Below, one piece after another: positions 34,972 to 43,303 of a DNA stretch of 64,000 nt. Within the stretch, counting starts at the first letter, position 1. The number at the start of each line of letters is the position of its first letter. Under the pieces are notes generated by a model that did no database searches, was not told the origin of the DNA, and worked only from the letters and a program-made list of their open reading frames with translations. Made by a program: the position numbers and the translations under genes. The DNA is from CAIWHR01 sp963734575. Its GTDB lineage: Bacteria; Pseudomonadota; Gammaproteobacteria; Burkholderiales; Casimicrobiaceae. The stretch is taken from NCBI GenBank assembly GCA_963734575.1, contig CAVTHT010000004.1, positions 534,241 to 598,240 of the forward strand, written 5' to 3'.

Positions 34972-36342
34972 ATGCCGCTGATACTCGTTCTGCTGCTCTT
35001 GCCATTGCTCGCCGTGGCCAGCCCGGCGACGGTGACCGTGCTGACCATCGACGACGCGATCACGCCCGCGACGGCCGACTATTTCGTGCGCGGCCTGAAG
35101 CGCGCCACCGAGAACGGGTCGAGCCTCGTGGTCGTGAAACTGGACACTCCCGGTGGCCTCGACACCTCGATGCGCGACATCATCAAGGCGATCCTCGCCT
35201 CGCCCATTCCCGTCGCGACGTTCGTCGCACCCGGTGGTGCGCGCGCCGCCAGTGCGGGCACCTACATCCTGTATGCGAGCCACATCGCCGCGATGGCCCC
35301 GGGAACGAACCTCGGTGCCGCCACGCCCGTGGCGATCGGATTGGGAGGACCGCAAAGCGAGCCGCCCGCTGCGCCGCGTCCCGACGGCAAGGACACAAAG
35401 ACTGGCGACGACAAGACGTCACCCGCGCCGCCGAAGAGCACGATGACCGAGAAGCAGATCCACGATGCCGCCGCCTACATCCGCAGTCTGGCGCAATTGC
35501 GCGGGCGCAATGCCGAGTGGGCGGAGAGCGCGGTCCGCAGCGCGGTCAGCCTGTCGGCGAACGAAGCGCTGGCCATGCACGTCATCGATTACGTCGCCCC
35601 GGACGTGCCGGCGTTGCTCGCCAGCGTTCAGGGCAGGCATGTCGCATTGCCGAGCGGGGACGCAACCCTCGATGTTGCGGGCGCCACACTGGTCCCCGTC
35701 GATCCCGACTGGCGCGCGCGCCTGCTGTCCGTCATCGCCTCGCCCAGCATCGCACTGGTGCTGATGATGCTGGGGATGTACGGCCTGCTGTTCGAGTTCT
35801 CCAATCCGGGCTACCTGCTGCCGGGTGTGGTCGGCGGCATCTGCCTGCTGCTGGCGCTGTTCGCCTTCCAGCTCCTGCCGTTCAGCTACACCGGCCTCGG
35901 TTTGATCGCGCTCGGTGTCGCGTTCTTCATCGCCGAGGTTTTCGTGCCGACCTCGGGTGTGCTCGGCATCGGCGGCGTCCTGGCGTTCATCGTCGGCGGT
36001 GTCATGCTCATCGACACCGACGTGCCGGGTTATGGGATTCCGCTCCCCCTCGTGCTCGGCCTCGCGGGGACAAGTGCGCTGGTCATGGCGGGGATCGTGC
36101 GTTTCGCGTTCAAGGCGCGGTCCCGCGCGGTGGTGACCGGCCGCGAACAGCTCCTGATGTCGCACGGTGAAGTCATGGCCGATTTCGCGGGCGAAGGCTG
36201 GGCCAGCGTGCACGGCGAGACGTGGCGGGTGAAAAGCGGCATCCCCTTGCACAAGGGGCAGCGGGTGCGGGTGATCCGTATCGACGGCCTCACCCTCGAG
36301 GTGGAGCCCGAGTCGACAACAACGAAACGAGGTGCTCGATGA
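34972..36342 (+). CDS. NfeD-family membrane serine protease
   Basis: The 456-residue protein has a signal sequence (residues 1-17), then a ClpP-like protease domain with the nucleophile Ser94 in ARAASAGTY and a likely catalytic Lys161 in TEKQIHDAAAYIRSLA. Three or four transmembrane segments follow, then a C-terminal OB-fold (NfeD-C) domain from about residue 390. This is the long, protease-bearing NfeD form, as in the Pyrococcus STOPP protease. Its target in the family is stomatin. The ATG overlaps the slipin gene at its 3' end (ATGA), so the two are coupled. Confidence 0.92.
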   Translation: MPLILVLLLLPLLAVASPATVTVLTIDDAITPATADYFVRGLKRATENGSSLVVVKLDTPGGLDTSMRDIIKAILASPIPVATFVAPGGARAASAGTYILYASHIAAMAPGTNLGAATPVAIGLGGPQSEPPAAPRPDGKDTKTGDDKTSPAPPKSTMTEKQIHDAAAYIRSLAQLRGRNAEWAESAVRSAVSLSANEALAMHVIDYVAPDVPALLASVQGRHVALPSGDATLDVAGATLVPVDPDWRARLLSVIASPSIALVLMMLGMYGLLFEFSNPGYLLPGVVGGICLLLALFAFQLLPFSYTGLGLIALGVAFFIAEVFVPTSGVLGIGGVLAFIVGGVMLIDTDVPGYGIPLPLVLGLAGTSALVMAGIVRFAFKARSRAVVTGREQLLMSHGEVMADFAGEGWASVHGETWRVKSGIPLHKGQRVRVIRIDGLTLEVEPESTTTKRGAR

Positions 36343-37103
36343 TTTACCAATTCACGCTGGCAGGTGTCGTTTTGGTGCTGCTGTTCCTGCTCGTTTCGGC
36401 AGTGCGGATCCTGCGCGAATACGAGCGCGGCGTGGTGTTCACGCTCGGTCGTTTCTGGCGGGTGAAAGGCCCGGGGCTCGTGCTCATCGTTCCCGGGATC
36501 CAGCAGATGGTGAAGGTCGATCTGCGCACGGTGGTGTTCGAGGTGCCGACCCAGGACGTGATCTCGCGGGACAACGTGTCCGTGAAGGTGAGCGCCGTCG
36601 TGTACCTGCGGGTCATCGACGCAGAGAAGGCGATCATCCAGGTCGAGGATTTCCTCAACGCGACCAGCCAGCTGTCGCAGACGACCCTGCGCTCGGTGCT
36701 CGGCAAGCATGAGCTCGACGACATGCTGGCGGGTCGGGAAAAGCTCAACATCGACATCCAGCAGGCGCTCGATGCACAGACCAACTCGTGGGGGATCAAG
36801 GTTTCCAATGTCGAGATCAAGCAGGTCGACCTGACGGAATCGATGATCCGGGCCATCGCCCGGCAAGCAGAGGCAGAGCGCGAGCGCCGAGCCAAGGTGA
36901 TCCACGCCGAGGGCGAGCTGCAGGCCTCGGAAAAGCTGTACCAGGCCGCGAAGGTGCTGGCGCAGGAGCCGCAAGCCATACAGCTGCGCTATCTCGAAAC
37001 GCTGACCGTGATCGGCGCCGACAAGAACACGACCATCGTGTTCCCGCTGCCCATGGATGTCCTGACTCCCTTCCTGCCAAAACCGGCGCAGCCCGCGACC
37101 TGA
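36339..37103 (+). CDS. Slipin / stomatin-like SPFH protein
   Basis: The 254-residue prohibitin-superfamily protein has one N-terminal membrane helix (residues 5-24), then the SPFH domain (REYERGVVFTLGRFWRVKGPGLVLIVP, TQDVISRDNVSVKV) and a C-terminal coiled-coil rich in Arg/Glu/Ala (EAERERRAKVIHAEGELQASEK). It forms oligomeric membrane rings that organise microdomains. It overlaps the NfeD gene by four bases, and slipin with long NfeD is a well-known pair in which the protease cleaves the slipin C-terminus. Confidence 0.93.
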   Translation: MIYQFTLAGVVLVLLFLLVSAVRILREYERGVVFTLGRFWRVKGPGLVLIVPGIQQMVKVDLRTVVFEVPTQDVISRDNVSVKVSAVVYLRVIDAEKAIIQVEDFLNATSQLSQTTLRSVLGKHELDDMLAGREKLNIDIQQALDAQTNSWGIKVSNVEIKQVDLTESMIRAIARQAEAERERRAKVIHAEGELQASEKLYQAAKVLAQEPQAIQLRYLETLTVIGADKNTTIVFPLPMDVLTPFLPKPAQPAT

Positions 37104-37357
37104 TCTCCCGACCTGTCGACCGATCGCGGGCCCGTCGATCCGTGGCCGGCGGTCGCGCTTTCGCCCGGGCCCTGGCACGCATGGCGCCGTGCCGCCGCCC
37201 GGGCGGATCGGCTTATTGCTGCAGTGCAGTATCGCGATCTTCTTGATCTGTTCGAAGGCGCCGATGCCCGGGAGGTCCAACAATCGGGCCTCGCATCCGC
37301 CGTTGTGGCGCCGGACTGGTCCGGCTGCGCGGCGGATGGCAATCGGGGGGACGGCGC

Positions 37358-37936
37358 TTGCTGCAGATCATCATCCAAGGGAGGGGCGGCCAAGGCGCCC
37401 AGACCGCGGGCAACCTGCTCGCGATGGCCTTCTTCGCCGAAGGTCATCAGGTGCAGTCGTTCGCGAGCTACGGGGGCGCCCGGCGCGGCACCCCCGTGAA
37501 TTCGTTCCTGCGGGTGGACGAGCGGCCGATCCGCGTGCGCTGCGACATCGAGCAGGCGGATGCGATCCTGTGCTTCGACGCCAGCCTGCTCGAGGGCCGG
37601 TTGCTCGCCACCGCTCGGGCGGACACGCTGATCGTCGTGAACTCGTCGCGGTCGGCCGAGGAGTTTGCGATGAAGCTCCCCGGCTATCGCGTGATCCCGG
37701 TCGACGGCATTGCCATCGCGCGGCGTCACGGCCTGGGCCGCATCGTCAATTCCGCGCTCCTCGGCGCTTTCGCCTGTGCGATCCGGGCGCCGAAACCCGA
37801 AGTACTGACCCGGGTGCTCATCGCCGAGGCGCCGAAACTGCACGACGAGAACATCGCGGCTTGCCAGGACGGCTATCGCGCCGTCGAGGCGCAACTTGAG
37901 GGCGAGGCTGCGCCGGCCGCCTCGGTCGCAACATGA
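37358..37936 (+). CDS. 2-Oxoacid:acceptor oxidoreductase, gamma subunit
   Basis: The 192-residue subunit has the opening LQIIIQGRGGQGAQTAGNLLA that marks the gamma (PorG/PadE-like) subunit of pyruvate:ferredoxin oxidoreductase relatives, then SYGGARRGTPVNSFLRV. It binds near the thiamine site and the ferredoxin interface. A TTG at 37358 after a GGGGGG ribosome-binding site is the best start; no ATG or GTG is close in frame. Its stop overlaps the next gene (ATGA). It is first of four coupled genes. Confidence 0.9.
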   Translation: MLQIIIQGRGGQGAQTAGNLLAMAFFAEGHQVQSFASYGGARRGTPVNSFLRVDERPIRVRCDIEQADAILCFDASLLEGRLLATARADTLIVVNSSRSAEEFAMKLPGYRVIPVDGIAIARRHGLGRIVNSALLGAFACAIRAPKPEVLTRVLIAEAPKLHDENIAACQDGYRAVEAQLEGEAAPAASVAT

Positions 37937-39582
37937 GCGCACGTGACGCGGTTCCGACCACCTGGACCACCGGCACCACCGAGGTGTTCAAGACCGGCAC
38001 GTGGCGCGCCGCCCTGCCGCAGCACATCCACGCGCCATCGCCGTGCCACGCCGCATGCCCGGTGAATGGCGACATCGCGGAATGGATCGGTCGCGCCCGC
38101 GCGCGCGATTTTCGCGGCGCATGGGAAATCCTGACACGCCACAATCCGTTCCCGGCCATCGCCGGGCGCATCTGCCATCATCCGTGCGAAGCCGCGTGCA
38201 ATCGCACCGGGTTCGATGCTTCGCTCGCCATCTGCCGGCTCGAGCGTTATGTCGGTGATCGCGCGCTTGCGGAAGGCTGGGCGTTTGCACCGGCCGCGGT
38301 GCAACGCACGGAGCGCGTTGCCGTCGTGGGCGGCGGTCCGTCCGGTCTTTCGGCAGCGTTCCAGCTGCGCCGACGCGGGTACGCCGTGACACTGCTCGAG
38401 TCCCGTCCGCAACTCGGTGGGCTCATGCGCTACGGGATTCCGTCGTATCGCCTCGCGCGCGCCGTGCTCGACGGCGAGATTGCCCGCATCGTCGCGCTCG
38501 GGATCGACGTGCGTTGCGGGGAAACATTCGCAACGCCGGAGGACTTCGAGGGCCTGCGCGATGCGTTCGACGCGGTGTACCTCGCGATCGGCGCGCGGCG
38601 CCAGAAGCGCCTGCCACGACTCGATTACGCGCAGCCTTTCGTGGTAGACGGCGCCGAATACCTGGCGCGGGCGAACACGGGAGCGCCGCCCGCGCTCGGC
38701 AAACGCGTGGTGGTGATCGGCGGCGGCAGCGCGGCGATCGACGTCGCCCGCAGCGCGCGCCGCTCTGGCCACGACGTCACGATCCTGGCACTCGAAAGCA
38801 TGGCGCAGATGCCCGCGCAGCACGACGAAATTGCCGAAGCGCTCGAGGAAGGCATTCGCCTGATCGCCGGCGCCATGCTGACCGAGGCCGACGCACACGG
38901 CGCTGGCGTCTCCCTCAAATGCGTGCGAGTGCACTTCGATCCCGGAACGCAACGCGGCCAGTTCACGGTGACGCCGGTCGCCGACAGCGAATTCTCGATC
39001 GAGGCGGACGCGATTCTCCCCTCCATCGGCCAGGAGCCCGACCTCACGCCGGTCGACGCGGCGCTCGCAGTCGACGGCACGCTGCTGCAGGTCGATCGGC
39101 ATCAGGCGACCAGCATCGAGCGCGTCTACGCCGGTGGCGACGTAGCGAGTCTCGCGCGCTTCGTCACGGAGGCGATCGGCATGGGCAAGCGCGCTGCGGC
39201 CGCGATCGACCGCGCGTTGGGTGCCAGCGCGCCCTCGTGTCCGACCATCGAGGCCAGCGTCCCGCTCGCGGCGATCAACACCTTCTATTACCCGGCGCAA
39301 GCGCGGGCGGTCGAGCAACGGCTCCCCGCCGGCGCACGTCTGGTGAGCGACGCGGAGGTCCAGCTTGGCTTCGATCTCGATCAGGTGCTCGCCGAGGCAT
39401 CGCGCTGCTTTTCGTGCGGCACGTGCATCCACTGCGACAACTGCGTGACCTACTGCCCCGATCTCGCGGTCAAGCGCCATGACGGCGGCTATGTGGTGCT
39501 GACCGATTACTGCAAAGGCTGCGGCATCTGCGTCAGGGAGTGCCCGACCGGCTCGATGAAGATGCTCGAGGAGGCGCGATGA
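37933..39582 (+). CDS. GltD-like NAD(P)/FAD oxidoreductase fused to 2x[4Fe-4S] ferredoxin
   Basis: The 549-residue fusion joins three parts. The N-terminal cysteine cluster resembles the GltD Fe-S region (CHAACP, CHHPCEAAC). FAD- and NAD(P)-binding Rossmann folds follow (VAVVGGGPSGLSA near 128-140 and VVVIGGGSAAIDVA near 257-270). The C-terminal pair of [4Fe-4S] motifs (CFSCGTCIHCDNC...CP and CKGCGICVRECP) stands where a separate delta (PorD) subunit would be. The protein should pass electrons between the thiamine/ferredoxin core and NAD(P)H. It overlaps both neighbours by four bases. Confidence 0.92.
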   Translation: MSARDAVPTTWTTGTTEVFKTGTWRAALPQHIHAPSPCHAACPVNGDIAEWIGRARARDFRGAWEILTRHNPFPAIAGRICHHPCEAACNRTGFDASLAICRLERYVGDRALAEGWAFAPAAVQRTERVAVVGGGPSGLSAAFQLRRRGYAVTLLESRPQLGGLMRYGIPSYRLARAVLDGEIARIVALGIDVRCGETFATPEDFEGLRDAFDAVYLAIGARRQKRLPRLDYAQPFVVDGAEYLARANTGAPPALGKRVVVIGGGSAAIDVARSARRSGHDVTILALESMAQMPAQHDEIAEALEEGIRLIAGAMLTEADAHGAGVSLKCVRVHFDPGTQRGQFTVTPVADSEFSIEADAILPSIGQEPDLTPVDAALAVDGTLLQVDRHQATSIERVYAGGDVASLARFVTEAIGMGKRAAAAIDRALGASAPSCPTIEASVPLAAINTFYYPAQARAVEQRLPAGARLVSDAEVQLGFDLDQVLAEASRCFSCGTCIHCDNCVTYCPDLAVKRHDGGYVVLTDYCKGCGICVRECPTGSMKMLEEAR

Positions 39583-40754
39583 ACGCACGCGACGGCGCCG
39601 CGACGCTCGACCAGCCGATGCTGCTGACCGGCAATCATGCGGTCGCGTGGGCCGCCCGGCTGGCGCGGCCCAAGGTGGTCCCCGTCTACCCGATCACGCC
39701 ACAAACGCCGATCCTGGAGAAGATCACCGAGTTCCAGGCCGAGGGTGAATTCGATGCCGAGGTCATCACGCCGGAGTCCGAGCACTCGGTGATGGCGGCG
39801 TGCATCCCGGCCTCGCTCGCGGGCGCTCGCGTGTTCACGGCGACCGCCTCGCAAGGCTTGCTGCTCATGCACGAGCTGCTCCATTACGCGAGCGGCGCGC
39901 GCGCGCCCATCGTCATGGCAAACGTGAACCGGACGCTGGCCTCGCCGTGGGCCTTCTGGCCCGACCACAGCGATAGCCTGTCGCAGCGCGACACCGGGTG
40001 GATCCAGTTCTACACCGAGAGCGCGCAGGAGTCGCTCGACACGGTCATCCAGGCGTTCAGGATCGCCGAAAAGGTGCTGCTGCCGGTGATGGTGAATCAT
40101 GATGCCTTCTATGTCTCGCACGCGCTCGAGCCGGTGCGCGTACCCGACCAGGCGCTCGTGGATGCATTCCTGCCGCCATACGACCCGCCGCATCGCCTCG
40201 ACACGGCGAAGCCCGAGTCCTGGGGCAACCTCGTGTCGCAGGAGATGTTCTATCGCCACCGGCAGGCGCTTGGCGAAGCGATGGACCAGGTGCCGGCCGT
40301 CGCCCTCGCGGCGGACCGCGAATGGAGCGAGCGCACCGGTCGCGGCTATGGCCTCGTCGAGCGCTATCGTTGCGACGACGCGCGATTGGTGATCGTGACC
40401 ATGGGCAGCATGTGCGGCACGGTCCGCGACGCCGTCGATGCGATGCGCGACGCCGGGCAGGCGGTGGGATTGCTCAAAGTGCGGCTGTTCCGGCCGCTTC
40501 CGGCGCAGGCGCTCCGCGCCGCGCTGACGAGCATCCCGGACGTACTCGTGCTGGACCGCAACTATTCGCCCGGGCACGGTGGCGTGTTGCACCAGGAATT
40601 GCGCGCCACCTTCTGCGGCATACCGGATGCGCCCCGCATTCACGGCTATCTCGCGGGCGTGGGCGGCGTGAATGTGTCGCCGGAGAAGGTCGCCGAATTC
40701 GTCCGCAGCGCGAGCGCGGGCGATGCGTGTCCCGATTCGGTCTGGGTCAGGTGA
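39579..40754 (+). CDS. 2-Oxoacid:acceptor oxidoreductase, alpha subunit
   Basis: The 391-residue alpha subunit (PorA-like) carries the family text: TGNHAVAWAARLARPKVVPVYPITPQTPILEKI, then PESEHSVMAACIPASLAGARVFTATASQGL and NRTLASPW. These make up the pyrimidine/transketolase part. The later VVILGSMCGTVRD-like segment, here VIVTMGSMCGTVRDAVDAMRD, belongs to the domain that binds CoA in related enzymes. The start overlaps the GltD fusion and the end overlaps the beta subunit, so all four genes form one coupled operon. The 2-oxoacid used is not fixed by sequence: pyruvate, 2-oxoisovalerate or an arylglyoxylate are all open. Confidence 0.92.
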   Translation: MNARDGAATLDQPMLLTGNHAVAWAARLARPKVVPVYPITPQTPILEKITEFQAEGEFDAEVITPESEHSVMAACIPASLAGARVFTATASQGLLLMHELLHYASGARAPIVMANVNRTLASPWAFWPDHSDSLSQRDTGWIQFYTESAQESLDTVIQAFRIAEKVLLPVMVNHDAFYVSHALEPVRVPDQALVDAFLPPYDPPHRLDTAKPESWGNLVSQEMFYRHRQALGEAMDQVPAVALAADREWSERTGRGYGLVERYRCDDARLVIVTMGSMCGTVRDAVDAMRDAGQAVGLLKVRLFRPLPAQALRAALTSIPDVLVLDRNYSPGHGGVLHQELRATFCGIPDAPRIHGYLAGVGGVNVSPEKVAEFVRSASAGDACPDSVWVR

Positions 40755-41644
40755 TGCACATGCAGACCATCGAATGGCGGGAAGACGAGATGCTGTGCTC
40801 CGGGCACGCGGCGTGTCCGGGGTGCATCGATGCGCTTTCGGTCCGACACGTGCTGGCCGTGCTCGGGCCGAAGACGATGGCGATCGTGCCGCCGTCATGC
40901 ATGGCGGTCATCGCCGGCCCACAGCCCTACAGCTCGCTGCGCATTCCCGTCTATCAGCCGACCCTCGAAGCGAGCGCGGCCGCGGCATCGGGCCTGCGCC
41001 GGGCGCTCGACGCGCGCGGCGAGCGCGAAACCGAGGTCATCGTGCTCGCGGGCGACGGGGGCACTTACGACATCGGCTTCCAATGCCTGTCGTCGGCGGC
41101 CGAGCGCAACGAGAACTTCATCTACTTCTGCCTCGACAACGAAGGCTACATGAACACCGGCGGGCAAAAGTCCTCGTCGACGCCGCATCTCGCGCGCACG
41201 GGCTCGACGCCGGCGGGCAAGACATCGAAAAAGAAGAACCTCATCGAGATCATGGCCGCGCACGAGGTGCCGTATGCGGCCACGGCAAGTGCGGGGCATC
41301 TTCCGGATCTGATCCGCAAGGTCGAGAAGGCGAAGACGATCCATGGCACCCGCATCATCTCGCTGCTGATTCCATGCCTCGACGGCTGGGGGTTGCCCGA
41401 TGATGCGGGCCTGACGGCCGCGCGTTACGCCGTGGAGAGCGGCGCGTTCCCGCTCTACGAAGTCGAGAACGGGCGCACGTACACCCTCAACTATCCATCG
41501 AAGTCGCGACCCTTGCGCGAGTACCTCGCCTTGCAGCAACGCTACCGGCATCTGTCTCCCGCCGACGTGGATGCGCTGCAGGCAGAAGTCGACGAAGGCT
41601 GGACAAGGCTGCTGCAACGCGTGGAGCTCGGGCAGCGCGCGTAG
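40754..41644 (+). CDS. 2-Oxoacid:acceptor oxidoreductase, beta subunit
   Basis: The 296-residue thiamine diphosphate-binding beta subunit (PorB-like) has the motif GDGGTYDIGFQ...NEGYMNTGGQKS, which holds Mg-ThDP, and a proximal cysteine cluster (CSGHAACPGC) for the [4Fe-4S] nearest the cofactor. The Lys-Lys-Lys-Asn insertion after TSKKKN is family-like. A second ATG two codons in (40760) is possible. The ATG at 40754 overlaps the alpha stop. It closes the operon; a 204-base gap follows with no feature seen. Confidence 0.92.
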   Translation: MHMQTIEWREDEMLCSGHAACPGCIDALSVRHVLAVLGPKTMAIVPPSCMAVIAGPQPYSSLRIPVYQPTLEASAAAASGLRRALDARGERETEVIVLAGDGGTYDIGFQCLSSAAERNENFIYFCLDNEGYMNTGGQKSSSTPHLARTGSTPAGKTSKKKNLIEIMAAHEVPYAATASAGHLPDLIRKVEKAKTIHGTRIISLLIPCLDGWGLPDDAGLTAARYAVESGAFPLYEVENGRTYTLNYPSKSRPLREYLALQQRYRHLSPADVDALQAEVDEGWTRLLQRVELGQRA

Positions 41645-41848
41645 GCTGGCGGGAGCGCGGCGGGGGATCGCGCCTCCCGTGCTCGCTCACGCCGCGGCAG
41701 CGGTCACGTCGTCCTGCGATCGTCCCCTGCGGGTCCAGCACGCTCTGCGCGCCGGGCCGGGCTGCAGCGTGCCGCCCATCTTGGCGAGCAGCTGAGGTAC
41801 AGTCGATCCCAGCCTCGCCGTCGACAAACGGCGGTTCCATCAGCGACG

Positions 41849-43303
41849 ATGCACGAGACGGCGGCGCGGGATCTCCTTGCAGTACGCGCGATCGAAACCA
41901 GCGATCGCGACCGCCTGTTGTGGAGCGACGCCGATCGCGCCTGGGCGAGCCGCGCCGCTGCCGAGCTCGTCACCGGCGCGGGCGGCGAGCAGTCTTTCCT
42001 CGTGCGCCGCGCCGCGCTCGCCCGCGAGCAACTGGTGGGGCGCTTCCCCGCGCTGCGCCGCACGCTGCAAGCCTTTGCATGGCCCGGGTGGGTTGCTCCG
42101 GCGATGGTGGCGATCGCATTCGTGGTTGGCATTTCGATCGACCGGATCGGCGATCAAGGGCGCATCAACATCCTGGCGCCTCCGGTGCTGGGCCTGCTCG
42201 CCTGGAATGTCGCGGTCTACGCCGTGCTCGTGCACCATGCCTGGCGCCACCGGCTCGAACGGCGAGGCGACGCGCCCGGCCCGTTCAGGGGCATGGTTGC
42301 GCGCCTTGCCGGCGCGAGCATGTCGTTCAGGAAAACGGCACCGGACATTCCTCTCGGGCAAGCACTTGCTGCCTTCGCCGCGGACTGGTCACGTGTCGCG
42401 GCGCTCCTGTACGCGGCGCGCGCTACCCGGATCCTGCATCTTGCGGCCGCGGCCCTCGCCGCCGGCGTGATCGCCGGGTTCTACGTACGGGGCCTCGCCT
42501 TCGAATACCGCGCATCGTGGCAGAGCACGTTCCTGGATGCGGCGCAGGTCCACCAGCTGCTCCGCATCGTGCTCATGCCCGGCGCGTGGCTGACCGGCCT
42601 GGCGATTCCGGGAACCGAACACATCGCTGCGCTGCGGTCGAGTACCGGCGGTGGCGGCGAGAATGCTGCCGGCTGGCTGCACCTCTATGCCGCGACCGTG
42701 GGCCTCGTGGTGATCGTGCCGCGACTCCTGTTGGCGGCGTCTGCATGGATGGTCGAACGCCGCCGGCAAGCCAACATGCCGGTCACGCTCGCCGATCCCT
42801 ATTTCCGTCGCCTGGTGCGGAACTTTGTCGAAGGTCCGTTGCGCATCCGCATCGTGCCTTACAGCTTCAGCCTGACGCCCGCCGCCATCGATGCGTTGCA
42901 GGCATCGCTGTCGCGCGCCTTCGGACGCTGCGAGACCAGCGTCGCGGACTCCGTACCCTACGGCGCCGAGGACGGCCTCGGACCGCACATCGCGCCCGGG
43001 CAAGTGGACGTGATTCTGGGCGTCTTCAACGCGACTGCCACACCCGAAGGCGAAGCGCACGGGGCCTTTCTGGCGCGGCTTCGGGCCATTGCCCCTGCGG
43101 CCCAATGCATTGCGATCGTCGACGAGTCGGCCTTCCGGCAGCGATGGCCCCTCGATGACGCGCGCCTCGCGCAGCGTCGCAAAGCCTGGCAGGAGCTGTT
43201 CGCGTCCGTCCGTCTTGCCGGAGTGTTCGTACACCTTGCGCAGCCGGATCTCGAGACCGCGGCGCAGGCTCTCGAGATCGCCATCGAGCGAGCGGCGCAA
43301 TGA
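41849..43303 (+). CDS. DUF2868 domain-containing membrane protein
   Basis: The 484-residue protein opens with HETAARDLLAVRAIE and FLVRRAALAREQLVGRFP. Several hydrophobic helices follow: two between residues 78 and 130, one near 205-220 and one near 285-300. The C-terminal third is soluble (about 335-484). The pattern is the DUF2868 family, whose function is unknown. Its stop overlaps the DUF3482 GTPase gene (ATGA), and the two families are consistently adjacent in beta- and gammaproteobacteria, so the pair is probably a membrane protein with its GTPase. Confidence 0.88.
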   Translation: MHETAARDLLAVRAIETSDRDRLLWSDADRAWASRAAAELVTGAGGEQSFLVRRAALAREQLVGRFPALRRTLQAFAWPGWVAPAMVAIAFVVGISIDRIGDQGRINILAPPVLGLLAWNVAVYAVLVHHAWRHRLERRGDAPGPFRGMVARLAGASMSFRKTAPDIPLGQALAAFAADWSRVAALLYAARATRILHLAAAALAAGVIAGFYVRGLAFEYRASWQSTFLDAAQVHQLLRIVLMPGAWLTGLAIPGTEHIAALRSSTGGGGENAAGWLHLYAATVGLVVIVPRLLLAASAWMVERRRQANMPVTLADPYFRRLVRNFVEGPLRIRIVPYSFSLTPAAIDALQASLSRAFGRCETSVADSVPYGAEDGLGPHIAPGQVDVILGVFNATATPEGEAHGAFLARLRAIAPAAQCIAIVDESAFRQRWPLDDARLAQRRKAWQELFASVRLAGVFVHLAQPDLETAAQALEIAIERAAQ

